From a virus, in the IMG/VR virus record IMGVR_UViG_3300031857_001449, positions 1 to 23,199 of that record: a stretch of DNA of 23,199 nucleotides; one strand, written 5' to 3'. Positions 6,971 through 14,949 of the stretch are shown in pieces. The notes under the pieces are model-generated. The model made no database searches. It saw only the letters and a list, made by a program, of their open reading frames with translations, and had not been told where the DNA came from. The position numbers and the translations under genes are program-made. Within the stretch, counting starts at the first letter, position 1; the number at the start of each line of letters is the position of its first letter.

Positions 6971-7219
6971 TTAAAGTGTTTTATAGACTATTTGTATAGT
7001 TTCCATCTGGTTAAAAGGCATCTGGTCATTAAAGACCAAATTCCCTAAAGCTGGCTGATATAAGACCTCCCGATTAGTAACCGGGATATCATCATTGCTC
7101 TCTTTTATATTCAAGACACTACCCTCCCGACTAACCATTAACACTTGACTATAAGCAATGGCCGCATCAGAGATAATATTAGTCTCAGGAACAGTAGTAT
7201 AAATCTTTTCAAATGTCAT
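6971..7219 (-). CDS. Small tail protein, paralogue of the C-terminal domain of the upstream gene
   Basis: An 82-residue protein. I start it at the ATG at 7217-7219, which overlaps the upstream TAA by one base (TAATG), rather than at the frame's earlier start at 7231. Its residues 24-82 align by eye with residues 180-235 of the upstream protein: REG(S/T)V, NR..L, ALG, F, PFN and ET are shared in the same order with few gaps. It is therefore a stand-alone copy of that C-terminal domain. Position between the tube-like protein and the fibre suggests a tail-tip adaptor or fibre-attachment role, which is inference. Confidence 0.68.
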   Translation of the reverse strand: MTFEKIYTTVPETNIISDAAIAYSQVLMVSREGSVLNIKESNDDIPVTNREVLYQPALGNLVFNDQMPFNQMETIQIVYKTL

Positions 7220-7926
7220 TAGTCTTTCCACATTGCCCAGACTGTCTCGCCCGGATTAAAAGGTATATTTGAATCAAATGTAATCCTTCCTAATGCACTA
7301 TTGAAAAGTGCAGTCCGATTTGATGGACTTCCCGTAGTGATAGGATCATAAACAGTACCCTCTCTAGCTATTGCAAGGATGGTCTTGCCTTGTAATGACT
7401 TGCCATTTGTTGACAAGCCGCCAATAAATATAGCTCCTGGGGTTGTACTCCAATAGTCAGAATCTACATCCTCATCCTGAGTAGGACTTGAAGGGCTAAC
7501 ATCCATTGTAAATGCCCCGGTTCCTATGATGTTGACCGTACACTGAACAAATGATTGTACATCCCCAGAGATAGGTAAATTCTGTATCAAAGCCTCTCCC
7601 TCAATCGTTCTAATATCTCCATCTAAGTTGGTAAACTCAAACTGCCACTCCAAAGAAGCCCTCCTGACAGATTCTTGCATGAGGTAAAAAGGGCTGTATC
7701 TATTGCCATCGTTGTTAGTTACAAGAACTCCAGAGGCAGAGCCAGACCATTCGGTCCTTCTAATTCTCCTTTTAGTAAAGAGGCCATCATTCACAGAGGT
7801 CCTATTGATAATCTCATTAGTCAGCTCAAAGGAGCATGATTTGGCACAAAATACCGGATAGTAATTGCCATTGACCTTTATAGAGGCAATCATATTGGAC
7901 CCTCTTACTACTTTACCATCGTTCAT
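7219..7926 (-). CDS. Second tail-tube-like / tail-tip adaptor protein
   Basis: A 235-residue protein starting in an ATGA overlap with the tail-tip gene. Residues about 13-145 (NYYPVFCAKSCSFELTNEII, TEWSGSASGVLVTNNDG, then YLMQESVRRASLEWQFEFTN) follow the strand pattern of phage tail-tube proteins, where a central GxLVL-type strand precedes a helix and paired strands. A linker of acidic and Ser/Pro residues (144-158) joins a C-terminal domain (about 165-235) that is duplicated as the next gene. The main tube protein is encoded at 12628-13053, so this one is more likely a distal-tail or tip ring protein. An internal Met at residue 12 is a possible alternative start. Confidence 0.6.
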   Translation of the reverse strand: MNDGKVVRGSNMIASIKVNGNYYPVFCAKSCSFELTNEIINRTSVNDGLFTKRRIRRTEWSGSASGVLVTNNDGNRYSPFYLMQESVRRASLEWQFEFTNLDGDIRTIEGEALIQNLPISGDVQSFVQCTVNIIGTGAFTMDVSPSSPTQDEDVDSDYWSTTPGAIFIGGLSTNGKSLQGKTILAIAREGTVYDPITTGSPSNRTALFNSALGRITFDSNIPFNPGETVWAMWKD

Positions 7927-10274
7927 TCTTGGATATATTTGAACGAATGACCATCATAAGTCTTGGGGATAGTCGAATCGACCACCTCAATCATATAAAG
8001 ACCCCATTCGCAGTTATCGGTATCTTGTTCGTAGTGCAGTAGCTTAAAGCCTTTGTTGGTAGTGGCTGGATGTGTGTCTCTTTGCCTATACAAATGTAGC
8101 AAATCTGGCAGGTCTGGCAAACTCTCATAGGTCTTATCTGTATCTAATCCATCACAGGTTGCCTCAAAGGCAGTAAAGACCCTATAGTATTGATTCCAAA
8201 CCGCTTGATTCTGATGTTGACCATAAGGTAACTGATCCTCTTGGGGAGGGCTACCTTGGAACTCTATTGAGTCATAAAAGTTCCCAGATAACAAATAATC
8301 ATAAGCCTTTAGCTGTGCGGCCCCTACCGTTTCGCTTTGTGTAGGCTCGGCAAAGGTTAAGATGGTCTTATCAGGGATTAAGGAATATTCTACCGCTACA
8401 ATTCTATACTTGCCATTATTAAGACTTGTAAAGCTGACATCTACATAGTCATTGATGTTAAAATAAGGAGTATAAAAGCCATCTAGGTTTACCCCATTGC
8501 CAGCAGCAAAAACCGCATTGCCATTGTATAAAGTCTCTCCGAGTTCTGTCAATAGTAAGGCTCCTTTCATTTCAATCCTTGGGGCATCAGACACAAAAAC
8601 AGTCTCCTCTCTGACAGCCATGTTATCTACTTGCTGCTCAGAGGTATGTTCTTGACCTTTATACTTTGCATAAGACCCATTTACTCTGGGAGTTAGGTTT
8701 ATGCTAAGATTGTTAAAATATATTGGAGCAGTAATGTTGCCATTAACAGACAACCTAACCCAAATGCGGCCATCTACCGGAATCTCTATCTCACTGCTGA
8801 GATTAGTATATTTTGGTAGCTCATCCGTAGGATCAAGAGCACCATCCATACTAGCTCTCCATAAAGCACTATAAGGGTTATCCGCTATGGAAGCAGTCAA
8901 TGGCTTTGGCTTACTAACCCATTCATTTATCAGAGTTGGACCAGTATTATCATAATGCCAAGTATAATAATTAGTGTCTCCCTCTAACCAAACATGAAGT
9001 GGGTTGATAAATCCTAAGTTTACATCTTGACCTACATCGACAGAGATTTGCAATTTATCTCCTTTTTGAACATAGAAAGGAGTGGACTTTAGATAATGAA
9101 AATAGTCTGTGCCAGGCACATCCTCATGCTCCACTACAAAATATCTCTCTTTCTCATAACCATACACAAACTCCTTAATCAATTCTCCTCTGGCTCCGGC
9201 TTGCTGGTAAAGGTCTAACCAAACACCTCCAGTACCATCACTAACTCTGGCTAAGGTCCACCCTTCAGGCCGATAAACCCCGGTAGATGTGGGAGCAGTA
9301 GGATCGGGAGCACTTGTCTCCGTACCCCTTTCAAAATCAATATTCTGTACTATTTCGGCTGGGTAGTTGTAATCAAACTGATGCTTGACCGCTTTATAAG
9401 GCCTTTGGAGGCTTAACCTTGCATCATCGTTCATAAAGGCTATATCATAGCTGGCTCCAATATCTTTGACCAGAAATGGAGCAGAATAGCCAATAGGCTC
9501 GCCATCATAAGTGAACTTACAAAGTCTCTTGATGGCATAGCCAGCCTCATCAGTAGAACGGATAAACCAAGCATTCTTTTGCTGGCTTAAATCACAAAAC
9601 TCCTTAAATATTTTCTCTAATACAGTAAAGCAATTCTCTGACTCTCCGATGCTGGTTTCAAAGGTTTGAGCATTTAAATAAAGCATATTGTAAAAATGGT
9701 CTGCTGGGTCATCATAAGTAGCCGACACCTCTAACAGATTCATTTCTATCCAAATCTCTAACTCTAAGCCAGTCTTTTGTAAAGACCAAGCAATATATTT
9801 AATGAGCTGATGAGGACCAGTTAAATATCTACCCTCATTATCAGAAAGCTCAATATCTCTAAGAAAAGCAATGCCATCCGTAGCTATTAACTCTAACACA
9901 TTGGGGTCAGGCTGAAAGGTCTGCCCTAAGTCAGAGATAGACAACCATCCAGAAAATATGATGTCTGATTCAGTGCCTACCGCAATCTCTACTTTATATT
10001 GCTGATCTCCACCCCCAGCAAAAGTCATGGCATTTACTACATCATTAGTAAAAACCCTTAGTCTGCAACTTTTACTTTTTATAGGGGTAAATTTATCCTC
10101 TGAGTTGTCAACGGTCTGTAAAACTATGGGAGCATCGGCAGTCTCTAAGTTTACTACCGTTCCATCAGTTACAGAGGTATTTGTAATCTTTACATGAATA
10201 GTCTGCTCATTCGGGCTATTGTCCGAATAATTTACTTGCGTATTAACAAAACTACCTTTGTAGAAATTAGCCAT
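7923..10274 (-). CDS. Large tail-tip / hub-like tail protein
   Basis: A 783-residue protein placed directly after the tape measure gene (overlap 8 nt), the usual position of distal-tail and hub proteins. The first about 150 residues are beta-rich (DKFTPIKSKSCRLRVFTND, IIFSGWLSISDLGQTFQPDP, VLELIATDGIAFLRDIELSD), matching my recollection of a tail-protein type common in Bacteroidota phages. A middle carbohydrate-binding-like beta region (about 310-500) contains WVRLSVNGNI. The C-terminal third has a Tyr/Gln-rich segment. No peptidase or lysozyme motif was found. A Tal or gp27-like role is inferred from order and size only. Confidence 0.7.
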   Translation of the reverse strand: MANFYKGSFVNTQVNYSDNSPNEQTIHVKITNTSVTDGTVVNLETADAPIVLQTVDNSEDKFTPIKSKSCRLRVFTNDVVNAMTFAGGGDQQYKVEIAVGTESDIIFSGWLSISDLGQTFQPDPNVLELIATDGIAFLRDIELSDNEGRYLTGPHQLIKYIAWSLQKTGLELEIWIEMNLLEVSATYDDPADHFYNMLYLNAQTFETSIGESENCFTVLEKIFKEFCDLSQQKNAWFIRSTDEAGYAIKRLCKFTYDGEPIGYSAPFLVKDIGASYDIAFMNDDARLSLQRPYKAVKHQFDYNYPAEIVQNIDFERGTETSAPDPTAPTSTGVYRPEGWTLARVSDGTGGVWLDLYQQAGARGELIKEFVYGYEKERYFVVEHEDVPGTDYFHYLKSTPFYVQKGDKLQISVDVGQDVNLGFINPLHVWLEGDTNYYTWHYDNTGPTLINEWVSKPKPLTASIADNPYSALWRASMDGALDPTDELPKYTNLSSEIEIPVDGRIWVRLSVNGNITAPIYFNNLSINLTPRVNGSYAKYKGQEHTSEQQVDNMAVREETVFVSDAPRIEMKGALLLTELGETLYNGNAVFAAGNGVNLDGFYTPYFNINDYVDVSFTSLNNGKYRIVAVEYSLIPDKTILTFAEPTQSETVGAAQLKAYDYLLSGNFYDSIEFQGSPPQEDQLPYGQHQNQAVWNQYYRVFTAFEATCDGLDTDKTYESLPDLPDLLHLYRQRDTHPATTNKGFKLLHYEQDTDNCEWGLYMIEVVDSTIPKTYDGHSFKYIQE

Positions 10275-11961
10275 TTACTCTGAGTTGACTTCTTTGTGTT
10301 CTTGCGTATGCTAAAATAATATCTTGACCTCTTAATGTTGTAGCCCCACCTCCTCGGCCACCTAAGACAGAGGCTAATCCCTGACCAAAGCTGGGCAGCT
10401 CATCATTGGGTACAATAGTGCCAGCCACGTTAGGCACGAATAACTCAGGTCCTCTTTCTCCAACTAAGTAAGTCTTATTTCCGCTTACTGGTCCACCCTC
10501 AGCCCTTGCACCGCCAAAGTTCTTTAGTAAAGAGGCAGCAGCTATTGTGGCTATACCAATTCCAATAGCAGCCGCACCGGGGATGGCAATACCTCCCGGA
10601 CCGAGGATTTTATCTATACCATCTTTGGCAATACCATAAGCAATCAATGCCTTACCAATAGCACTTAGTAAGGAACTAATAACATTTAATATGCCTTGCC
10701 CAAAGTTCTCTCCAGATAGCAAGTTTCCAAGACTCTCGCCTATTCCTTCTAATCCTGACTGCAAAGCATTCTGTAAAGCCTGAGTCAAGTTATTTGAAAA
10801 CTCTAAGACTGCTTTATCGGCACCCTCAGCCACAATTCGTGGCTTTACTGGGATAGTTACATCCTTTGGGTCTTTTTGTATGTTCTTAATTGCCTTTTGT
10901 AAATCAGGCAACAAACTGGGCAAAGGTCCAGCTAACTTAGCTTCTAACTCAGTTAGATTCCTTATCCCAGGTATTATATTGAAATCAAACTTAACATCAG
11001 CAACCCCACCTGATATAGATGGCAATTCTAAGCCAGTTTGCTTTTGTACTATTTGACTTAATAATCTATCTCTTTCTCTTAATTGAGCAGATAATTGGGT
11101 ATTTAAATCGAGTTGATTGCGTTCCTCTTTAGTTAATAATCTGGCAGCTTGTATTCTACCATCTAAGCCCCTTTTGAGACCTAAATCTATTATCTGAGTA
11201 GTTGCACCTGCTTTCTCTAATTTAAGAATCTCTGTGGTAATATCTTCGAGCTCCTTAGTCAGAATGGCTACCTCTGATCTTGCAACCAGACTGGCAGTGT
11301 AATTCTGATAAGCAATACTCAGACTATTTATAAGCCCTTCCTCATTTTTCAAATCCCCAAAGTATTGAGGATTGATAGCTCTTAGTTTTTTAAGGATGGC
11401 TTCCTTTTGGCCTCTTGTAGTGTTCTCTGAATTTAGGGCAATTATTAACTTATCAATCTCTACCCTTTCACTTGCTATCCCTTCAAATATGGCTCTTTGC
11501 TCATCCGCTACTTTCTTACTTGCCTCGGCTAATTGCTTAGCTGATTGACTTGAACTAAAAAGCCTATCCCCAAAAGTGATAAGCAAAGATGTAACAGTAG
11601 AGACAGCAAGAGCAATTCCAGCAGGACCAGCCAACTGACCCACTAAAGCCTTTAAAGCCCCTCCGGTAGTTCCAGTAGTGGCTTTAAGTTGGTTGAATGA
11701 TGTAATTAAGGGGTCAATGTTATTGGCTATACCAATAAGGCCAAATGGCGCATCTTGCACCACTCGGCTAAAGTTCGTTAAGGTCGATGTGGCTTGACCT
11801 GTGACATTCGGTAAGGTCCTAATCTTTTGACTTGCATTCTCGACCGCATTGCCTAATTGGACAGCATCTTTGCCAGTCTGGTCGAGTTCTCTGCCTAATT
11901 TGTCAAGGCCGCTAACCGCACTACTGACATCAGCCGCTATCTTTATCTGCATTTCAGCCAT
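10267..11961 (-). CDS. Tape measure protein
   Basis: A 564-residue protein that sets tail length and is carried inside the tail tube. The N-terminal 60 residues are coiled coil (LDKLGRELDQTGKDAVQLGN). Two hydrophobic segments lie at about 106-130 and 455-480 (AAAIGIGIATIAAASLL), and the C-terminus carries the characteristic LVGERGPELFVPN (499-511) found at the end of many tape measure proteins. At about 1.5 angstrom per residue, the rule established for lambda-like phages, it predicts a tail near 85 nm, short to medium for a siphovirus. It follows the tail chaperone frames, which overlap its start by 8 nt. Confidence 0.92.
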   Translation of the reverse strand: MAEMQIKIAADVSSAVSGLDKLGRELDQTGKDAVQLGNAVENASQKIRTLPNVTGQATSTLTNFSRVVQDAPFGLIGIANNIDPLITSFNQLKATTGTTGGALKALVGQLAGPAGIALAVSTVTSLLITFGDRLFSSSQSAKQLAEASKKVADEQRAIFEGIASERVEIDKLIIALNSENTTRGQKEAILKKLRAINPQYFGDLKNEEGLINSLSIAYQNYTASLVARSEVAILTKELEDITTEILKLEKAGATTQIIDLGLKRGLDGRIQAARLLTKEERNQLDLNTQLSAQLRERDRLLSQIVQKQTGLELPSISGGVADVKFDFNIIPGIRNLTELEAKLAGPLPSLLPDLQKAIKNIQKDPKDVTIPVKPRIVAEGADKAVLEFSNNLTQALQNALQSGLEGIGESLGNLLSGENFGQGILNVISSLLSAIGKALIAYGIAKDGIDKILGPGGIAIPGAAAIGIGIATIAAASLLKNFGGARAEGGPVSGNKTYLVGERGPELFVPNVAGTIVPNDELPSFGQGLASVLGGRGGGATTLRGQDIILAYARTQRSQLRVNG

Positions 11962-12262
11962 TCTGGTTCATTTTAAGCCTTTTTAAGGCCTCTTTCTCTC
12001 TCTTGGCTTTCAGGAGTGCCCGGATTTGTTGCTGGTCTAATTCTGTCTTAGATTCGAGCTGCCAGCTATCCATGACAAACCTTGCCCCATTACCCTTACC
12101 TATCAGAGCCTCGCATATTAAGGCTGTTTGAAACCTTAACAAGACAGACTCATTCTTTACCTTGTCGATATAACCTCTCCTCAAAAGAAGATAGTCCTCG
12201 ACCTCTAATCCGTAAAAAGCATCCGGGAGCAGGCCAATCTGGCCAAAGGCTTCCGACCTCAT
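11954..12262 (-). CDS. Tail assembly chaperone, downstream frame (likely expressed by -1 frameshift)
   Basis: An ORF of 102 residues from its first ATG, but the conserved part seems to begin before that ATG. The frame is open back to 12322 and reads GKSLTWDEMRSEAFGQIGL, matching the W(D/E)xxRxxAxGxLGLxPxxF pattern of phage and GTA tail assembly chaperones. The body has the (F/Y)xxLxxxDYLLLRRGY segment of that family, and the C-terminus is a charged helix (KAKREKEALKRLK). It sits in the -1 frame relative to the preceding chaperone ORF and directly before the tape measure gene, the classic G/GT layout. Independent translation from the ATG at 12262 is possible. Confidence 0.75.
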   Translation of the reverse strand: MRSEAFGQIGLLPDAFYGLEVEDYLLLRRGYIDKVKNESVLLRFQTALICEALIGKGNGARFVMDSWQLESKTELDQQQIRALLKAKREKEALKRLKMNQNG

Positions 12263-12273
12263 CTCATCCCAAG

Positions 12274-12621
12274 TTAAGGATTTGCCACTTGGGCTGGGGC
12301 TTCCCCCTGTTCTTTCGGTTTGTTAACCTCGACAAACTTATTGATAAGAGCAGCGGCATCAGCCTCATCCATAGACCCGACCCACTCTTGGACCTGATCG
12401 ATAGATACTGTCTCTTTAATTCCGTTTACCTTGTTATAGCAGTTCAAACCGCCATAAACGAGGCCACAGATAAAATCAAATTGCTTGTCTGGTTTACTTA
12501 GAAGCTCGGACATTAACAGAGGGTCAGAAGATGTAGCCTCTCCGTAGAACTTTGAGAACCACATCTTGCCGACATCCAGTGTTACATCCTTACCTCCGAT
12601 TGTGTGTGTGATTTGTTTCAT
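12274..12621 (-). CDS. Tail assembly chaperone, upstream frame (G-like)
   Basis: A 115-residue protein between the tail tube and tape measure genes, the conserved position for tail chaperones that keep the tape measure in solution during assembly. It starts with beta-strands (ITHTIGGKDVTLDVGKMWF), followed by helices (FDFICGLVYGGLNCYNKV, MDEADAAALINKFVEV), with a Pro/Ala/Gln-rich end. The frame-0 stop at 12274-12276 lies just after a G5 run where ribosomes could slip into the next ORF, giving a fusion of about 222 residues. Identification rests mostly on order and the frameshift layout. Confidence 0.75.
   Translation of the reverse strand: MKQITHTIGGKDVTLDVGKMWFSKFYGEATSSDPLLMSELLSKPDKQFDFICGLVYGGLNCYNKVNGIKETVSIDQVQEWVGSMDEADAAALINKFVEVNKPKEQGEAPAQVANP
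12301..12307 (-). other. Candidate -1 ribosomal frameshift site
   Basis: On the minus strand the bases read GGGGGAA, in frame-0 codons as (CA)G GGG GAA. A one-base backward slip lets Gly-tRNA re-pair perfectly on GGG. The -1 frame is open from 12322 and runs in frame into the downstream chaperone ORF. The slip must occur between about 12324 and 12276, and this is the best homopolymeric site there. The second codon does not re-pair fully (GAA to GGA), so it is not a canonical XXXYYYZ heptamer. Confidence 0.5.
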
Positions 12622-12627
12622 GTGTTA

Positions 12628-13053
12628 TTAGCTTGCAGGTGTAGTATCAATGTCTCCCTCAATCTCGATAGTCATTGTGAACTTAGCAGTCTGACCGCTA
12701 ACATTCTGCTGACCGAGAGCTGAAATCCAACCATAACCACCATGATAGACAGTCTCGGCTGAATCTGTCAAATGCCAGTACTTCTTTGTGTTGTTGGCAT
12801 ACAGAGTTTGAAAATCATTGAATGAAGCCTCGTTGGGATCAGGAACAGTGTCAACTACCGCATTCAGAGTGAAACGGTTGTTTTGAGGTCCTAATACTTT
12901 CAAAGTTCCACAGTTAGTCTCATCACTAACTACATTGCGGCTGCCGTCGAATGATCCCTCACTCTGGCAAACAGCCGACTTTCTTGCACCATTCGGAGTG
13001 TCTGAATATTGAATAAACATCACACTGCCGGAGATTGTTGTAGCATCTGCCAT
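12628..13053 (-). CDS. Major tail tube protein
   Basis: A 141-residue protein encoded between the tail terminator and the chaperones, where siphoviruses place the tube subunit. It has the strand-rich pattern of tube proteins: an N-terminal strand pair (TISGSVMFIQYSD), a CGTLKVLGPQNNRFTLNAVV segment, a short helix (EASFNDFQTLYANN) and a C-terminal strand pair (TAKFTMTIEIEGD). The size is small for the family but acceptable. The 22 nt before the ATG contain only two G/C bases, the A/T-rich leader typical of strongly translated Bacteroidota genes and fitting a protein made in many copies. Confidence 0.78.
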   Translation of the reverse strand: MADATTISGSVMFIQYSDTPNGARKSAVCQSEGSFDGSRNVVSDETNCGTLKVLGPQNNRFTLNAVVDTVPDPNEASFNDFQTLYANNTKKYWHLTDSAETVYHGGYGWISALGQQNVSGQTAKFTMTIEIEGDIDTTPAS

Positions 13054-13063
13054 TTGTTTTTAT

Positions 13064-13489
13064 TTAATTTTGATTAAGAATATGCTCATATCTAAGTAAA
13101 AGCCTAAATAGTTTCTCAGAGCCATCATCTTCGTAAAGCTCGGTCTCTGATTGAATCGTTATCTGTGTAATCTGATGGTCTGGTATGGTTATGCCAAAAG
13201 AGTTAGGTGCGAGGATTATCTCATCGTAAATCTCCTGAGCTATATCGTAAGCAGTCTTACTATTTCCTATGGTAGCAAATTTGGTTAGTATATCTACCAC
13301 AATAATTGCAGACTGAAAAAATGCAGAGTTGTTTAGGTCTGTCTGGGTACTACCCTCTGACCTTATTAGTACATAGTTGCCATTCTGACTCAAAGGCACA
13401 GCATCCTTATAGACAGGTACACTAATAACCCCATCCAAGGTCTTGTACCATTCAGTCTTTAGGTCATATAGTGCGGTCTTAAATGCCAT
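13064..13489 (-). CDS. Tail terminator / tail completion protein (gp17-like)
   Basis: A 141-residue protein likely to cap the tail tube at the head end. It has the alpha/beta outline of tail terminators: N-terminal helix (TALYDLKTEWYKTL), a strand with VPVYKDAVP, NYVLIRSEGS, a central strand (AIIVVDILTKF), a long helix (TAYDIAQEIYDEII) and C-terminal strands (KLFRLLLRYEHIL). Gene order after the HK97 gp10-like gene, with an 11-nt overlap, agrees. No catalytic motif. Confidence 0.7.
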   Translation of the reverse strand: MAFKTALYDLKTEWYKTLDGVISVPVYKDAVPLSQNGNYVLIRSEGSTQTDLNNSAFFQSAIIVVDILTKFATIGNSKTAYDIAQEIYDEIILAPNSFGITIPDHQITQITIQSETELYEDDGSEKLFRLLLRYEHILNQN

Positions 13490-14012
13490 TTAGTACTCTT
13501 GTAACATTAGTTATCAATTTCTCCCTCACAATCGGTACTTGCTTAAAAAAGAATGGCTTGGGGCTTATTCCTTTCTTATAGATAGACCGAGCAATCAAAA
13601 AGGCTGCTCTGTTTGCCTCTTTACCCTTTGCAATCCCTTTTCTCTTTACCCATCCTTTGATAGCATCTATCAGCTTTAAAGTTCCCGATCCTTTTGCCCC
13701 CTTAAACTGAGAGGCATATTCCTCGGTCCCTGGGTATGGGTTGAATTTAGTCTTTGTGCCAAACTCAATGAATGGAGCATAAAAGACATTAGCCGAAACC
13801 ACATAGGACATATCCCCTTCCTTGCTTTGTGTTATCGACCTGAATAAAGTGCCTCTGTCTCCTCCTTGGCTGGCCAAATCTCTCTTAGCTAAAGCCACAA
13901 AGTCAAAGGCAGCGACTTGAAGCTCTGCATCTACATCGGTCTTTAATTCCTTACTGGCCGAGTCTATGCGGCTTTTTAAGCTGTCTAATCCTATGACATT
14001 AACTTTAACCAA
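13479..14012 (-). CDS. HK97 gp10-like neck / tail completion protein
   Basis: A 177-residue protein of the HK97 gp10 type, a neck protein needed to join head and tail. Family marks are the basic N-terminal helix region, FVALAKRDL, the VSANVFYAPFIEFGTKTKF core (equivalent to the usual Y(A/V)xxxExGT) and a C-terminal PKPFFFKQVPIVREKL motif (family PxPFxxxA). An insert near residues 95-140 (Lys/Gly-rich, KGWVKRKGIAKGKE) makes it somewhat longer than typical members. It overlaps the adaptor gene by 8 nt. Confidence 0.85.
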   Translation of the reverse strand: MVKVNVIGLDSLKSRIDSASKELKTDVDAELQVAAFDFVALAKRDLASQGGDRGTLFRSITQSKEGDMSYVVSANVFYAPFIEFGTKTKFNPYPGTEEYASQFKGAKGSGTLKLIDAIKGWVKRKGIAKGKEANRAAFLIARSIYKKGISPKPFFFKQVPIVREKLITNVTRVLNGI

Positions 14013-14322
14013 AGATGGTAAATGCGGTTACTTCCCAATAAAATCGTTTCTCATCAATCCTTCTCACAGCACTAATAGAATAGGTCTGGCCGAAATATTC
14101 TATCTTGTAGTCAGGTGTGATATTGTAGCCTCTGAATGGTAGCTTAAAGGTCTTAGTGTCTGACATATCTGTCCGACCATCAGCCTGAGTCCTACCACCT
14201 CCCTCATCACTAATCTCAGCCCACATCTTATAGGTTACTGCCACCGTATCGGTAGCATCCCCATCGGCATCGATAGTGTTAGTGTATTTTAGGAGCTTTA
14301 TCGGTTTGAGGTTGCCTATCAT
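14005..14322 (-). CDS. Head-tail adaptor / head closure protein (SPP1 gp16-like)
   Basis: A 105-residue beta-barrel-type protein that closes the head and offers the tail docking surface. It follows the family pattern: short N-terminal strands (LLKYTNTIDADG), a central YKMWAEI strand, a flexible loop rich in Gly/Asp/Thr (about 38-54), FKLPFRGYNITPDYKIEYFG and the ending IDEKRFYWEVTAF. ATGA-style overlap with the connector gene. Order between the connector and gp10-like genes supports the call. Confidence 0.8.
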   Translation of the reverse strand: MIGNLKPIKLLKYTNTIDADGDATDTVAVTYKMWAEISDEGGGRTQADGRTDMSDTKTFKLPFRGYNITPDYKIEYFGQTYSISAVRRIDEKRFYWEVTAFTIFG

Positions 14323-14885
14323 CCTAACCAGTTGACTGTTTTATATCTACTTGCCAGATTCATGGCCTCCCGGCTCATGCCTTCCTTATTCTCATCCCCT
14401 CTATTGATATATCTATAAGCGACCTCTTTATACATGGCATCCTTTAGTCCTTTAGGTAGATCAGTATAACCAGCCTCGTAAAGCATGGTCATATTCTCAT
14501 ACTTGGGGTTCTTTAGGATGCGACCATTTAAGGACACATCAAAGTCATCTGTGCTTATACTATCTCCCTCATCATCTTTGACATTTAGGATAGTAGTTAC
14601 CGGACCAAAGGGAATCTCAAAGCCCCCAGCCAAGTTAGTGAACTCAATCTCCCAAGTTTTAGGAACTAAGCTCAGGCCAGTAAACTCCTCAATCCTTTCT
14701 CTGGCAGAGGTAATCAGATCAGCAATCAGAGCATCATCATCATCAAAGTCAGATGGAATGCTATCTGAGCTGTCTATAAACCCTTCCAATCTCAGGTAGT
14801 TCTTAACCTCATTTACTGTCAGAGGCTCGACTATTCCCGATTCATTGGTCTGGTCCTCCCAGTCGATAAGTAGATTGTAAAGCAT
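14319..14885 (-). CDS. Head-tail connector protein (gp6-like)
   Basis: A 188-residue connector that forms the ring under the portal. Family signs are the LTVNEVKNYLRLEG opening, the helix DDALIADLITSARERIEEFTG, a beta middle (TWEIEFTNLAGG, IPFGPVTTI) and the DLPKGLKDAMYKEVAYRYINRG helix at about 140-160. An Asp-rich insert (SDFDDDDA) lies near residue 45-52. It is the first gene after the intrinsic terminator following the capsid gene, so its expression depends on read-through or on an unseen promoter; the 64-nt gap shows no convincing promoter. Confidence 0.82.
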   Translation of the reverse strand: MLYNLLIDWEDQTNESGIVEPLTVNEVKNYLRLEGFIDSSDSIPSDFDDDDALIADLITSARERIEEFTGLSLVPKTWEIEFTNLAGGFEIPFGPVTTILNVKDDEGDSISTDDFDVSLNGRILKNPKYENMTMLYEAGYTDLPKGLKDAMYKEVAYRYINRGDENKEGMSREAMNLASRYKTVNWLG

Positions 14886-14896
14886 AGATATTTATT

Positions 14897-14925
14897 AAAA
14901 AAAGGGGCCAGCCGAAACCGGCCCC
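14897..14925 (-). terminator. Intrinsic terminator directly after the capsid gene
   Basis: On the minus strand: GGGGCC stem arm (14925-14920), loop GGTTTCGGCT, GGCCCC arm (14909-14904), then seven T (14903-14897). The stem is six G-C pairs and can be extended by a G-U and a G-C pair. This is a textbook Rho-independent terminator on the coding strand. It would cut transcript levels between the capsid gene and the connector and tail genes. Confidence 0.9.
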
Positions 14926-14949
14926 ACCACATCAAACCACAGCACCTAT

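Noticed and set aside
12082-12501. 139-aa plus-strand ORF over the tail chaperone region
   Set aside because: It is antisense to two chaperone frames with family motifs, and its composition is not protein-like.
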